From assembly GCA_900104375.1 (NCBI GenBank), contig LT629302.1, forward strand, positions 1,364,001 to 1,428,000: DNA of 64,000 nt, read 5' to 3'. A program made the position numbers and the translations under genes. The first letter of the stretch is position 1. Every line of letters starts with the position of its first letter. The notes beneath the pieces are model-generated. The model was given only the letters and a program-made list of their open reading frames with translations, made no database searches and had not been told where the DNA came from. This DNA is from Flavobacteriaceae bacterium MAR_2010_188. GTDB taxonomy: Bacteria > Bacteroidota > Bacteroidia > Flavobacteriales > Flavobacteriaceae. Positions 10,645 to 20,700 of this stretch are shown here, in pieces.

Positions 10645-11625
10645 ATGCGAAATCTCTATATATATCTAATCTTACTGTTGTCAGTAAATAGTTTTAGTCA
10701 AGAATTAAACCTACCCGTATTTACCCAATACTTGGCAGATAATGCTTTTGTGGTCTCTCCGACCTTTGCGGGAATAGGTGATAATTTTAAGATTAGAGCA
10801 AATGGTCTTACCCAGTGGGTGGGAATAAAAGGAGCTCCAGATAACCAATCTGTTTATGGTGATATAAGACTTGGAGACCGATCTGGTCTCGGAGCTTCCA
10901 TATATAATGACAGAAATGGTAATACCATACAAATGGGTGGTAAATTTAGTTTTGCTCATCATTTAGTGTTGGATGAAAAATCTAAACAATTTATTTCATT
11001 CGGTCTTTCATATAACATCAATAGCTTTAAGATAGATATTGCGAATTTCGATTCTGGTTTTGACAGCCCTGTTTATGATCCGGCAGTAACGGATAACCGT
11101 TCTCAAACAAATCATAATTTTGATTTGGGTATACTGTACCGATACAGGGCATTTTATTTCAGTTTAAACGGTAACAATATTTTAAAAAAGAAGATTGAGG
11201 ATTTTAGGATTTCAGAACCTGGAGCTCTTTTAAATTTTCAAGCTTATACCGGTTATGTGTACCGTGCTGCCAGTACCAATAAATTTGAATACGAACCTTC
11301 TATGTTCATTCAGTACTTTGCCAGCGATGGACGTTCTAGTACTGATCTAAGTTTTAAAGCTAGAAAATACAGTAGATTTGGAAATTATACATTCGCTGGA
11401 TTTTCTTACCGATTCTTAAACGACCAACTTGGTAAGCCATTAAACATTGGGCCAATGGCCGGCATTAAACAAAATAAATTCTATTTTGCCTATGCCTACC
11501 AAATTACTACCAACGAATTATCTAGCTATAATTCTGGTACCCATGTAATCACTATCGGACTGGACTTTTTCCAGGGGATTAGTAACTGTCCATGTACCAA
11601 AACTAACGTTACCTCTTCCAAATAA
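10645..11625 (+). CDS. PorP/SprF family T9SS outer-membrane protein (partner of the 2714-aa adhesin)
   Basis: This 326-residue protein has a signal peptide ending near SFSQ, then the family pattern PVFTQYLADNAFVVSPTFAG and TQWVGIKGAPDNQ, followed by alternating strands to the end. That matches the PorP/SprF family of ~14-stranded outer-membrane proteins. In Flavobacterium johnsoniae, SprF is needed to deliver SprB to the surface, and the gene order adhesin-then-SprF is the same here. Inference: it exports or anchors the adhesin encoded just upstream. It is the most divergent of the three SprF-type proteins here, with the canonical QLPQFSQYMYN start replaced by NLPVFTQYLAD. It ends with a short Cys-containing tail (NCPCTK). 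Confidence 0.9.
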   Translation: MRNLYIYLILLLSVNSFSQELNLPVFTQYLADNAFVVSPTFAGIGDNFKIRANGLTQWVGIKGAPDNQSVYGDIRLGDRSGLGASIYNDRNGNTIQMGGKFSFAHHLVLDEKSKQFISFGLSYNINSFKIDIANFDSGFDSPVYDPAVTDNRSQTNHNFDLGILYRYRAFYFSLNGNNILKKKIEDFRISEPGALLNFQAYTGYVYRAASTNKFEYEPSMFIQYFASDGRSSTDLSFKARKYSRFGNYTFAGFSYRFLNDQLGKPLNIGPMAGIKQNKFYFAYAYQITTNELSSYNSGTHVITIGLDFFQGISNCPCTKTNVTSSK

Positions 11626-11959
11626 TTCAGTTTTAGTCACGGCATCATTGATTTCATTTAATACATTCTGCACACAGTTATTTAAGACCACTTCTATAAT
11701 TCACCTTATTTTACTTCATCGAAAGGATAAATAAAGTTTTTAGTTATTATAAAACTTTTCTTACTTAATAAAACATTTAAACTTTTTTATTTGCTTTATA
11801 TAGAAAATTAGTTATATTTGACTCGATAAAAAGCATATATGTCCGATAAAATACAGTTTAATTCAATTTTATTTTATTTATCAACGTTCTTTTTTCGCTT
11901 ACTAGATTCTCTGGATTTAATAAGCCAATGAGTTGAACATATTTAGTCAAAAAGTCATT
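11626..11959. other. Intergenic region between the first and second adhesin modules
   Basis: This gap of about 330 bp is very AT-rich. No gene is visible. It contains a Bacteroidota-type promoter at 11790-11820 (listed separately) followed by a leader of about 130 bases to the adhesin start at 11960. No clear hairpin with a T-run was found after the SprF gene, so read-through from the first module cannot be excluded. Confidence 0.6.
11790..11820 (+). promoter_or_regulatory. Bacteroidota-type promoter for the second adhesin module
   Basis: A TTTG at 11790-11793 (-33 element) is separated by 19 bases from TATATTTG at 11813-11820, an exact match to TAnnTTTG (-7 element). Spacing and sequences fit the known Bacteroidota housekeeping promoter. 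Transcription would start near 11826, about 130 bases before the adhesin start. Confidence 0.65.
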
Positions 11960-14900
11960 ATGGACGCTCCAATTTGTAACAAATCAAATAAATTTTATTT
12001 ATTTCTGTTCGCTTTGTTTTTGGGTTTATCCATCCAAGCTCAAGTCCGCACGCCCTTTTCTCCGAGATTCAACGAATCTGTTAAAGGAGATGTTACCATT
12101 GTTGCAAATAATATGTTATCTCGTTCTGCTACAGAAGATTATAACGGATCTGACGGTAATCATGATTTTTCGGATAATGTCTACGTAGATATAGATTCTG
12201 ATCCTACTACATTCAACTCAAGTAGTGCTATGTTGACCAATCCAAATCCGACTTCAGAATGTATCTCTCTCTATAAAGTATTCCTTTATTGGGCGGCTGC
12301 AGATATGGAAAAACCAGATGGAACCGATAATGCGCCAGACTGGGATTTTGATAACGTAAAGATTATGTATCCAGGAGAAACTGACTATTCTACCATACAG
12401 GCAGATGAGGTGATATATAGAGGACGTGATACGCATGAGAGCAATGATCCGTATGTTTGTTTTAAGGACATCACCAATACTGTTGTAGAACTTCCAGAAT
12501 TCTATGGAAAATATCAAATAGCAAATGTTGAAGCTAAAGAAGGAAATCTTTCAGAACATGGCGGTGGAAATTCAGGTACTTCAGGCGGTTGGCAGATAGT
12601 TTTCATTTATTTAAGTCCCGAATTGCCTTCCAAGAACATCGGAATTTTTGACGGTTACGCTCACGTTACAAGGTTCATCAATAATTTTGATGTCAACTTT
12701 AATGGGTTTCAAACCATACCAACCGGAAATGTAAATGCCAATCTTGTTATCGGTGCTTTAGAAGGGGATCAAGATCTGGCCGGTGACCGGCTTCAAATTT
12801 TAGACCCATCCAATAATTTCGTGGATATTTCAACCTCACAACGAGCAGCAAACAATTTTTTCAACAGTAAAATAACACGAAATGGAAATCTATTCTTGGA
12901 TCGGAGCCCTGCCAGTTTAAACACCTTAGGGTTTGACGCTGCCGTTCTTCCTCTTAATAATCCAAATAATAGTGTAATTAGCAATAATCAGAGCTCAGCG
13001 ACCATAAGACTAACTTCTGATCAAGAAACTTATGGGCTGTTTTTAATAGGGCTCGCAGTAGAAGTTTGGGAACCAAATTTAAATCCTTTAAGTCTTGGAG
13101 TAGCAAATGGCAATAGTCCTGTTAATCCTGGTGATACTGTAAATTATACCTTAGAGGTTCTAAATAGTGGTAACGATAATGCTGTAAATTTGGAATTTAG
13201 CACAGTCCTTCCTGCCCAAATTTCATTTAAATCCGCCGATAACTTACCAAATGGAATTACATACGATTATAATACCACTTCCAGAGAACTGAGATTTCTT
13301 GTAGAGGATGGCATTGCCAACGTCAATTCGGAACAGGTCGATATAACATTTGAATTGGAAGTAAATGACGAATGTTATTTCCTTGAGGACGATTGTACAC
13401 TTTCTTATGGCATTCAATTTGAAGCAACGTTTAACGGCGTCGAAAATCCTAATGATCAAATAACTTTAAGCAGCGAAAACTTTAATATTTGTTCGCCTTC
13501 TCCCCTTGTGGTTGATATCATTCAACCAAAGGTCGATTGGGAAACAGCGGCAGGAGCATTAGATAGAGAATTTCAATGTGATGATCTTTCTGGAATTGAA
13601 GAGGCACAAACCTTGTTTCCTGTTGCAGATAAATGTGATTTTGAACTTATAAAAACCAGCGGTAATTATGTTGAAGATGAAAATTGTCCGGGTGCTGGAA
13701 CCTATACCAATTCTTGGGTATTTACCGATGCCTGTGGCGTGACCATAGATGCTTACGTACAAACCATTTCCATTTTAGATACTACTCCGCCGACAGCTGG
13801 AACTTTGGAAGATGTAAAAGTAGATTGCCGCAGCGCCATCCCAGAACCTGACACAAATCTAACCACCGATTTCGATGATAATTGTTCTACTCCTGCAGTT
13901 GAATTCTTTTCAGATGAATCTGATAATTTAAGTTGTCCCGAAACGATTATCCGAACTTATAGGGTAACCGATAACTGCGGAAATTATACTGAAGTTATTC
14001 AAAAGATAATCGTGGATGATGACGTTAATCCTACCGCAAGTAATCCTGCTAGTTTAACGTTTTCTAACTATGATGAAGTGCCGAGTCCTGATCCAGAAGT
14101 TGTGATTGATGAAGCAGATAATTGTGGAATTCCTAAAGTTGAATTTGTTTCAGAAACCAACACAAGCGGTGAGGGTTGCGCCGAAACGATTATCCGAAAC
14201 TATAGTGTTACCGATAATTGTGATAATAGCATAACCGTAGAACATATAATTTTTATTGGGAATGCTACCACTGGCGATGTGAATCCTTTAGATATCGAAA
14301 ATCCTGAAACCATTACCGTCAGTTGTCCAGGAGATATTCCGGCGCCCGATGTTTCAATTGTAAATGCAGGAACAAACAGTGTGATATTTAAATCTGAATC
14401 TTCTGATGGACAAAGCTGCCCGGAAACCATAACCCGTATCTATGATGTCCGCGGAGCTTGTGGCGAGACTGCGACAGTTAATCATGTTATAATCGTAAAT
14501 GACGAGATTCCGCCAACTGCAAGCAATCCTTTATCGATTATCGTAGATGATCCCAGCCAAGTACCCGAACCAGATATTTCTGTGGTCCGAGATGCGGCAG
14601 ATAATTGTGGCGTTCCAGTTGTGGCATTCGTTCTCGAAACAGACGATCCGGTAGAATGTACAAATTTTAAAACACGAATCTATAGTGTTACTGATGCCTG
14701 TGGAAATAGCATAAATGTTAGTCAAGAGATTATCATCGGTTTTGAGATTACAATTGAAATGACCGGGCCAGCGGACTTAAGTTTAGATTGTGAAGATGAA
14801 ATTCCTCAACCAGATATTTCTTTGATAACTGCCATTGAAAGCGAAGGAAACGATGTTAAAATTGAATTTGTCTCCGACACAAGTGAACAAGATGGTTGTG

Positions 14901-15811
14901 ATGAAATCATCAGCCGAGTTTATATGGCTTATAATGAATGTGGCGCCTATGAGGAATACATTCAGAAAATAGTTGTCAGCGACAACACCGCTCCTTACCT
15001 GAATACCGAGTTCCAAAAAGAAATCGCGGTAATGTGCCAAGAAGCACCTTCTAAACCTGACTTAGAATTTTTAGATAATTGTAGTGAAGAGGTTACGATT
15101 TCATACAATGAAGAAACCAACGTTATTGACGAAAAAAATAAAGATCTTATAAGAACTTGGACCGCTTCTGATAGCTGTGGAAACACCACCGAGGAAACGC
15201 AAATAATTCATATTGAATCATCTCCTAATTATACCGAAAAAAATGTGTCAGTTTGTATCGGAGAAGATGCGATTAATTTGAATGATTTTTCAGAAGGAAT
15301 CAACGGTAGTTGGGATGGCGATTATGCCGAACTACTTTCTGATAAAGCCGTCTTTGACCCGACTTATGTTGCGGTTGGAGATTACACTTTCACCTTTAGA
15401 TCTTCAGCAAAAGTTTGTCCGACCACATTCAAATTATTGATAAATGTTAACGATAATTGCGTGGATATTCCTTGTATAAAATCTATTGCGGACATAGAAA
15501 TTTCAAAATTAGTAACCCCAAATTCAGATGGTTTTAATGATACGTTTGAGGTTGGCTATGTTTTGGACAATGAATCCCAAGTGAAAAAGACCTGTGAAAT
15601 TGATATTCATCTCCAAGTTTTTAATCGCTGGGGAGCAAAGGTTTTTGAAGCAGATAATTATAATAATGATTGGGACGGAAGTTCAAATTCTATTTCACAA
15701 AACAGCTCAGGGAAATTACCTGCAGGAGCTTATTACTACATCGTAGAACTGAGGAATAGTGGACTAGACCCGGTACAGGGATATATACACCTTGGTGTCA
15801 CGAACAATTAA
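11960..15811 (+). CDS. Large HYR-like-repeat adhesin with T9SS type B sorting domain
   Basis: The frame extends upstream to a TTG at 11933, but the ATG at 11960 directly precedes a good signal peptide (KFYLFLFALFLGLSIQAQ), so I place the start there (about 1283 residues). Residues ~30-370 match the N-terminal domain of the 2714-aa adhesin, and ~385-520 resemble DUF11. About six or seven repeats of the type DTTPPTA...DNC...CPETI.R.Y.VTDNCGN follow, with conserved Cys pairs; these are HYR-like, immunoglobulin-type folds. The end (VTPNSDGFNDTFEVGY ... VFNRWGAKVFEADNY ... YYYIVEL) is a type B T9SS sorting domain. Inference: a surface adhesin or fibre exported by T9SS with the SprF-type protein encoded 77 bp downstream. 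The ligand is unknown. Confidence 0.9.
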   Translation: MDAPICNKSNKFYLFLFALFLGLSIQAQVRTPFSPRFNESVKGDVTIVANNMLSRSATEDYNGSDGNHDFSDNVYVDIDSDPTTFNSSSAMLTNPNPTSECISLYKVFLYWAAADMEKPDGTDNAPDWDFDNVKIMYPGETDYSTIQADEVIYRGRDTHESNDPYVCFKDITNTVVELPEFYGKYQIANVEAKEGNLSEHGGGNSGTSGGWQIVFIYLSPELPSKNIGIFDGYAHVTRFINNFDVNFNGFQTIPTGNVNANLVIGALEGDQDLAGDRLQILDPSNNFVDISTSQRAANNFFNSKITRNGNLFLDRSPASLNTLGFDAAVLPLNNPNNSVISNNQSSATIRLTSDQETYGLFLIGLAVEVWEPNLNPLSLGVANGNSPVNPGDTVNYTLEVLNSGNDNAVNLEFSTVLPAQISFKSADNLPNGITYDYNTTSRELRFLVEDGIANVNSEQVDITFELEVNDECYFLEDDCTLSYGIQFEATFNGVENPNDQITLSSENFNICSPSPLVVDIIQPKVDWETAAGALDREFQCDDLSGIEEAQTLFPVADKCDFELIKTSGNYVEDENCPGAGTYTNSWVFTDACGVTIDAYVQTISILDTTPPTAGTLEDVKVDCRSAIPEPDTNLTTDFDDNCSTPAVEFFSDESDNLSCPETIIRTYRVTDNCGNYTEVIQKIIVDDDVNPTASNPASLTFSNYDEVPSPDPEVVIDEADNCGIPKVEFVSETNTSGEGCAETIIRNYSVTDNCDNSITVEHIIFIGNATTGDVNPLDIENPETITVSCPGDIPAPDVSIVNAGTNSVIFKSESSDGQSCPETITRIYDVRGACGETATVNHVIIVNDEIPPTASNPLSIIVDDPSQVPEPDISVVRDAADNCGVPVVAFVLETDDPVECTNFKTRIYSVTDACGNSINVSQEIIIGFEITIEMTGPADLSLDCEDEIPQPDISLITAIESEGNDVKIEFVSDTSEQDGCDEIISRVYMAYNECGAYEEYIQKIVVSDNTAPYLNTEFQKEIAVMCQEAPSKPDLEFLDNCSEEVTISYNEETNVIDEKNKDLIRTWTASDSCGNTTEETQIIHIESSPNYTEKNVSVCIGEDAINLNDFSEGINGSWDGDYAELLSDKAVFDPTYVAVGDYTFTFRSSAKVCPTTFKLLINVNDNCVDIPCIKSIADIEISKLVTPNSDGFNDTFEVGYVLDNESQVKKTCEIDIHLQVFNRWGAKVFEADNYNNDWDGSSNSISQNSSGKLPAGAYYYIVELRNSGLDPVQGYIHLGVTNN

Positions 15812-15888
15812 GACATCTACTGCAAGCAAATTATAATAGAGAAAACAAATTAGAATTAACGATATCAATCAATCCGAACAAAACATAT

Positions 15889-16815
15889 ATGAAATACCTC
15901 AAAATCATATTACTTCAAGGATTACTACTATTGATGCCAGTTTTTTCTATTGCTCAACAACTGCCACAGTTTTCCCAATATATGTATAACACCATTTCTA
16001 TAAACCCCGCTTACGCAGGCTCTAGAGAAATTATGGTGATAAATTTACTCAACAGAAATCAATGGGTTGGTGTAAATGGTGCGCCGGTTACACAGACTTT
16101 ATCGGTTCATTCTTCAGTACCTGGGACGAAATTGGGTTTAGGTCTTTCTGTAATCAACGACAAATTGGGCTACGATAATACGACTTACATCTATTCCGAT
16201 GTTTCTTATACCTTAAACTTATCAGACAAGTACTGGCTGGCATTTGGATTAAAGGTAGGTGCGAGCAAGTTTAGTTTAGATGACGATATCTATAATGATC
16301 CTGCCTACAACAACGATCCTTATTTAGATTATTTGTACAACGGTTGGGACCCGAATTTCGGAGTGGGAATTTATTTTCGGTCAGACAAATTCTATATGGG
16401 TTTATCTAGTCCAAAACTAGTTAATTATAAAAAACGTTCAGACTTAGATTACATTCCAATAGATAGGGTAAGTTATTATTTAAACGGTGGTTATCTATGG
16501 GAATATAACTCGAGTAACTTAAAATTTAAACCCACGTTTTTGCTGAAATATACCAATGGAGCTCCATTGTCTGTAGATGTAACGGGAAACGTCCTGCTTT
16601 ACGACAAACTTTGGTTGGGACTTTCTTACCGATTGAAGGATTCTTTTGGCGCCATGGCCAATTTTAATATTGCCAAAGGCCTAAATATTGGTTATGCTTA
16701 TGATTATATTACTTCGGACCTTGCTCCTTTCACTTCAGGTTCTCATGAAATTATTCTTCAATATGAATTTAACTTCCCGAGACCACGCTGCAAATGCACC
16801 GATTTACACAACTAA
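15889..16815 (+). CDS. PorP/SprF family T9SS outer-membrane protein (partner of the second adhesin)
   Basis: This 308-residue protein is a canonical member: signal peptide ending in SIAQ, then QLPQFSQYMYNTISINPAYAGSR in the usual place, NQWVGVNGAPVTQT, and strands ending in HEIILQYEF with a short Cys tail. Its start is 77 bp after the second adhesin, so the two are probably co-transcribed and work as a pair in surface delivery. It is clearly closer to the SprF at 23977 than to the one at 10645. Its stop overlaps the stop of the convergent SixA-like gene by a few bases. Confidence 0.94.
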   Translation: MKYLKIILLQGLLLLMPVFSIAQQLPQFSQYMYNTISINPAYAGSREIMVINLLNRNQWVGVNGAPVTQTLSVHSSVPGTKLGLGLSVINDKLGYDNTTYIYSDVSYTLNLSDKYWLAFGLKVGASKFSLDDDIYNDPAYNNDPYLDYLYNGWDPNFGVGIYFRSDKFYMGLSSPKLVNYKKRSDLDYIPIDRVSYYLNGGYLWEYNSSNLKFKPTFLLKYTNGAPLSVDVTGNVLLYDKLWLGLSYRLKDSFGAMANFNIAKGLNIGYAYDYITSDLAPFTSGSHEIILQYEFNFPRPRCKCTDLHN

Positions 16816-17303
16816 GACTTCTTTAATTCCTTTGGCGTCAAAAGTTCTTTCGTAGTTCCTCTTTTAACATTTTCCCATTTATCCGTATCGAACTCGATAA
16901 TTGCAAGACCTGTAGTCGGCAAATTATCAATATGTTCTGAGCCTAAACTATTTACAACATCGTTAAATGCGTTGTTATGTCCAAAAATCATGATAGTTTC
17001 AAGCTTATTATCCACTGATTTTATGAATTTTACAACCTCTTTATCATTAAAAGTGTACAGACTTTCGACTTTCTTGACTTTTTCATCAGGTATTTTCAAA
17101 GTATTCAGAAATATTTCACAAGTTGAATATGCCCTATTTGCTGGGCTAGAATACACAAAATCAATGTGATAATCCAGTGTCTTAAAATGGGAAGAAACCA
17201 AATCACCATCAGTGATACCGCGCTTTAGCAATGGCCTTAATTTATCGGTCAAATCGTACTCCCAAGAGGATTTACCGTGTCTAACTAGTATAAGTCTTTT
17301 CAT
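16812..17303 (-). CDS. SixA-like histidine phosphatase family protein
   Basis: This 163-residue protein has the histidine phosphatase signature: catalytic LVRHGKSSWEYD at the N-terminus, a second Arg in SSPANRAYSTCEIF, and a late His in IMIFGHNNAFND. Length and layout match SixA-type phosphohistidine phosphatases, cytoplasmic enzymes that remove phosphate from His on phosphotransfer proteins or act on small phospho-compounds. It lies alone on the minus strand between two adhesin modules, convergent with the SprF at 15889 and divergent from the next adhesin. No partner kinase or HPt protein is nearby, so the true substrate is unknown. Confidence 0.85.
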   Translation of the reverse strand: MKRLILVRHGKSSWEYDLTDKLRPLLKRGITDGDLVSSHFKTLDYHIDFVYSSPANRAYSTCEIFLNTLKIPDEKVKKVESLYTFNDKEVVKFIKSVDNKLETIMIFGHNNAFNDVVNSLGSEHIDNLPTTGLAIIEFDTDKWENVKRGTTKELLTPKELKKS

Positions 17304-17386
17304 TTTTCTTCTCGTTTAAATGCAAAATATATCGGTAAAAGGTTGCATATATCCGTTTTAACGATTATTTTCGTCCCTTTAACATT

Positions 17387-17394
17387 TATATTTG
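17387..17394 (+). promoter_or_regulatory. Probable -7 promoter element of the third adhesin module
   Basis: TATATTTG exactly fits the Bacteroidota -7 consensus TAnnTTTG. The expected -33 position holds only a T-rich stretch without a clean TTG, so the promoter call is weaker than the one at 11790. If used, it gives a 5' leader of about 315 bases. Confidence 0.45.
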
Positions 17395-17610
17395 TGAAAC
17401 GTTTTAGTAATCAGTTGCTTTGTGTATTAATTCAATGTAAATGACCCCAAATCACATGCATATTAATCAATCCTTTTACGCACCCTTTCCAGGTGTACTT
17501 CCCTCAAACCATGTTCAGAGTTTATTTAGACAAAATCAGCTGTCTATCTAGTTTTGATATATGGGCAAATCAAATATAAAAAAATTCGCGTAGCGAAAAA
17601 CAGTTAAACA

Positions 17611-17664
17611 AATTTAAACCCCAAATTGCATAACGCTTAAAATCATCTGTGTGCAATTTAAACC
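17611..17664 (+). repeat. Paired AATTTAAACC direct repeats enclosing an AAATTGCA/TGCAATTT inverted repeat
   Basis: AATTTAAACC occurs at 17611-17620 and again at 17655-17664. Between them AAATTGCA (17623-17630) and TGCAATTT (17652-17659) can pair as an 8-bp stem with a 21-base loop. The block sits 50-100 bases before the adhesin start, in its likely leader. It could be an operator or an RNA structure controlling translation; function is unknown. Confidence 0.4.
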
Positions 17665-17714
17665 TTCAGCTGGCTTTGGTCTGTTGATAAACGAAACTAA
17701 AACATTTTGGGCTT

Positions 17715-20700
17715 ATGAAAACTATTACTAACCCGTCTAACTTAAAGTTATGCTTGTTCATTTTACTCCTATCTGTACAAGGAGTTTTGCATGCTCAGGT
17801 AAAATCACCTTTAAGCGGAGCACTTATTTCAAGCAGCACCCTTGCAGACAACTGCAGTGCGGGCGACCTTAAGGTTACCGAATTATATCTTGGAGATATA
17901 AGCGGCAATCCTATAACGGCCAGTTGTGAACCTGGCACACCACAAACAGCATATATATATGCAAGATTTTTAGCTGTGACGAATGCGGATCGCTATAGTC
18001 TTAATATTTCATACGACCTTATTTTAAATGACGATACAGCTAACATTCTTTCAGTTGAGGATTGTCTTTACGAGAAACAAAGAATTCCGGTCGAGAATGA
18101 CTTAAGGGTTCAAGCTATCAACTATAAATGTGGAGATAGAATCGAACTTAGAAACTTCTACATCAGATGGCAACCATCTGCAGGGAAAGGCTGTAATGAT
18201 GCCTACTCCCCTTCAAAATGTTTTTTCTCAGCTCCTGGTTTTACCGTAAATGCACCTTTAGTAGCTAATTTTACTTATTACAATCCTTGTAATATCTATA
18301 ATGTAGTTTTCACTGACAAAACTTCGGGTGGTGAAGTTGGTCAATATAATCCATCCACCCAAGTTGAAGAGCCAGTAGCCTATAAGACCCACACCTGGAA
18401 TTTTGGGGACGGAACTACTACTGTATTAAATAATAAGTTTGACGGTTCTACCTCTCATACCTATGCTGCACCAGGAACATATACTGTAACATTAACTGTT
18501 GAAGATAAAAATCTTGCAAATCCAAGTCAACCTGGAAATATAGATTCTCAACAATATGAAGTAACCGTATACGGTCAACTTACTGGCTTAACACTGGCAA
18601 AAACCACTGTTGAATGTGAAGGTAACAATACTGGAATGATTACTGCTTCTGGCGTTTCTGGTGGTACCGGAACTTACACATACAGTATTTCTCCTCAACC
18701 TGCCGGTTTAGTTCAGAATAATAATGTATTCTCTAACCTTCCGACAGGTACTTATAACGTAATCGCAACCGATTCTAGAAACTGTACTACAAATTTATCT
18801 GTAAGCATCACAGCAAGCGATGTTACTGCTCCAACTATTACAGCTCCTTCTACAAAAACTGTTGAAGGATGTAATACAGGTGATATTTTAAATGGAGGCA
18901 AAACCAGTTTGGTTTACTCAACTACAGCAACAGAAATTACTACCACTCAATTCACAAATGAAGGTGGTACTTATACTGAAGCAAATGTTCAAATTATAAC
19001 GTATCAGGATTCTTCAACCGGAACTTGTCCAACAGTTGTAACTAGAACTTTTACTATAACCGATAAATGTGGTAAGTCTGCAACTGCGACTCAAACCATT
19101 AATATAGACGATACCACCAAGCCAGTTTTTACGGTTCCGGCTGATAAAACAATAAGTTGTGAAGAATCTACACTTCCTTCTAATACGGGAAATGCGACAA
19201 ACTTATCCGATAATTGTTCAACTAGTCTTACTGCAACTTATACAGATGTGGTTACTCCTGGTTCTTGTCTAAACGCTAGTCTTATAACTAGAACATGGTC
19301 TTTGACAGATGATTGCGGAAATAATGAGACCAAAGTTCAAAAGATTAATGTAGAAGATAAAACACCTCCAACATTTGATGCCCCGGCTGATATAACTGTT
19401 TCTTGTGAAGTTGATAACAAAGATTTAAATATCACCGGCAAGCCAAAAAACACAAATGATGCATGTTCAGTAAAAGTTTATATTACAACGGTAGATAAAA
19501 TCACTGCTGGCGATTGCGCAGGCAATTACGTTATCATCAGAACTTTCAAGATAACTGACGAATGTGGAAACTCCTCAACTAAAGATCAGAAAATTACAGT
19601 GACCGATTCAAAAGGCCCAACTTTTGATCTTCCTATTAATGTATCTGTAAGCTGTGATAAAAATGTTACTGATCTATCTGTAACCGGGAATATTTCAAAC
19701 GTTAAAGATAATTGTAGCACCATCGCTTCACAAAATTATGTGGATGTGATTACCAATGGTAATTGTGCCGGAAACTATACGATTGCTAGAACTTTTACGG
19801 TGAAAGATGCGTGTGGCAATGAAACCAAAAAAACTCAAACGATAACAGTAACAGATAATGAAGGTCCAGAATTTGACCTACCTATTAATGTTACTATCTC
19901 GTGCGAACAAGATAATACCAACTTAACTTTAACTGGTAACATCACCAATGTAACTGACAATTGCAGCGCAATTACTTCACAAACTTATTCTGATGTTAAA
20001 ACACCCGGAACATGTGAAGGCAGCTACACTATCGCAAGAACATTTATTGTTAGCGATGCATGCGGAAACGACACAAGAAAGACACAAACGATTACTGTAG
20101 AAGATAATACAGCACCTGTTGCACCTTCTGCTCCTGCTACACAGAAATACGAATGTATTGCAGATGTACCGGCCGCAGGTTCATTAACTGCAACCGACAA
20201 CTGTGAAGGATCAATAACCATTACAGGAGTCGATTCTGTAAATGATTCAGATAGTTGTGCAATTGTAATTACCCGTACTTGGACCTTTACGGATAGTTGT
20301 GATAATTCAAGTTCTGTTAGTCAAATTATAAATGTATCTGACACTAAAGGTCCAACAATTACAACCCAAGCCCAAAACGTTAATATCGTTTGTAGTGCAG
20401 ATGGTAATGACGGACAGCTTCAAAGATGGTTAGATACTAATGGTGGTGCAATTGCAACCGATAATTGTGATACCGATATTACTTGGACCAACAATTATGG
20501 CGATGCAGTTTCTAATTGCTCGGAAGCTATTTTAATAACATTTACTGCAACAGACGATTGTGGAAATAGTTCAACTACTTCTGCTTCATATATGATTTCG
20601 GATAATACTCCTCCTGTAATTACAGTTGAAGCAAGTGATAAAACTGTGGAATGTGATGGTAATGGAAATGTTTCTGACCTAGAAAGTTTCTTATCTACCA

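Larger units (their letters stand above)
17304..17714. other. Divergent intergenic region with a long leader for the third adhesin
   Basis: This gap of about 410 bp lies between the SixA-like gene and the 2083-aa adhesin. No gene is visible. It holds a plus-strand TAnnTTTG element near 17387, a small hairpin (TTCGC-gta-GCGAA) near 17585-17597, and a pair of 10-bp direct repeats around an inverted repeat at 17611-17664, listed separately. Confidence 0.6.

Noticed and set aside
11933-11959. TTG start extending the second adhesin by nine residues
   Set aside because: The ATG at 11960 is placed directly before the signal peptide; the extension adds nothing.
17580-17600. Minus-strand terminator (TTCGC-gta-GCGAA with T-run)
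   Set aside because: The stem is only 5 bp, and no minus-strand gene ends there.
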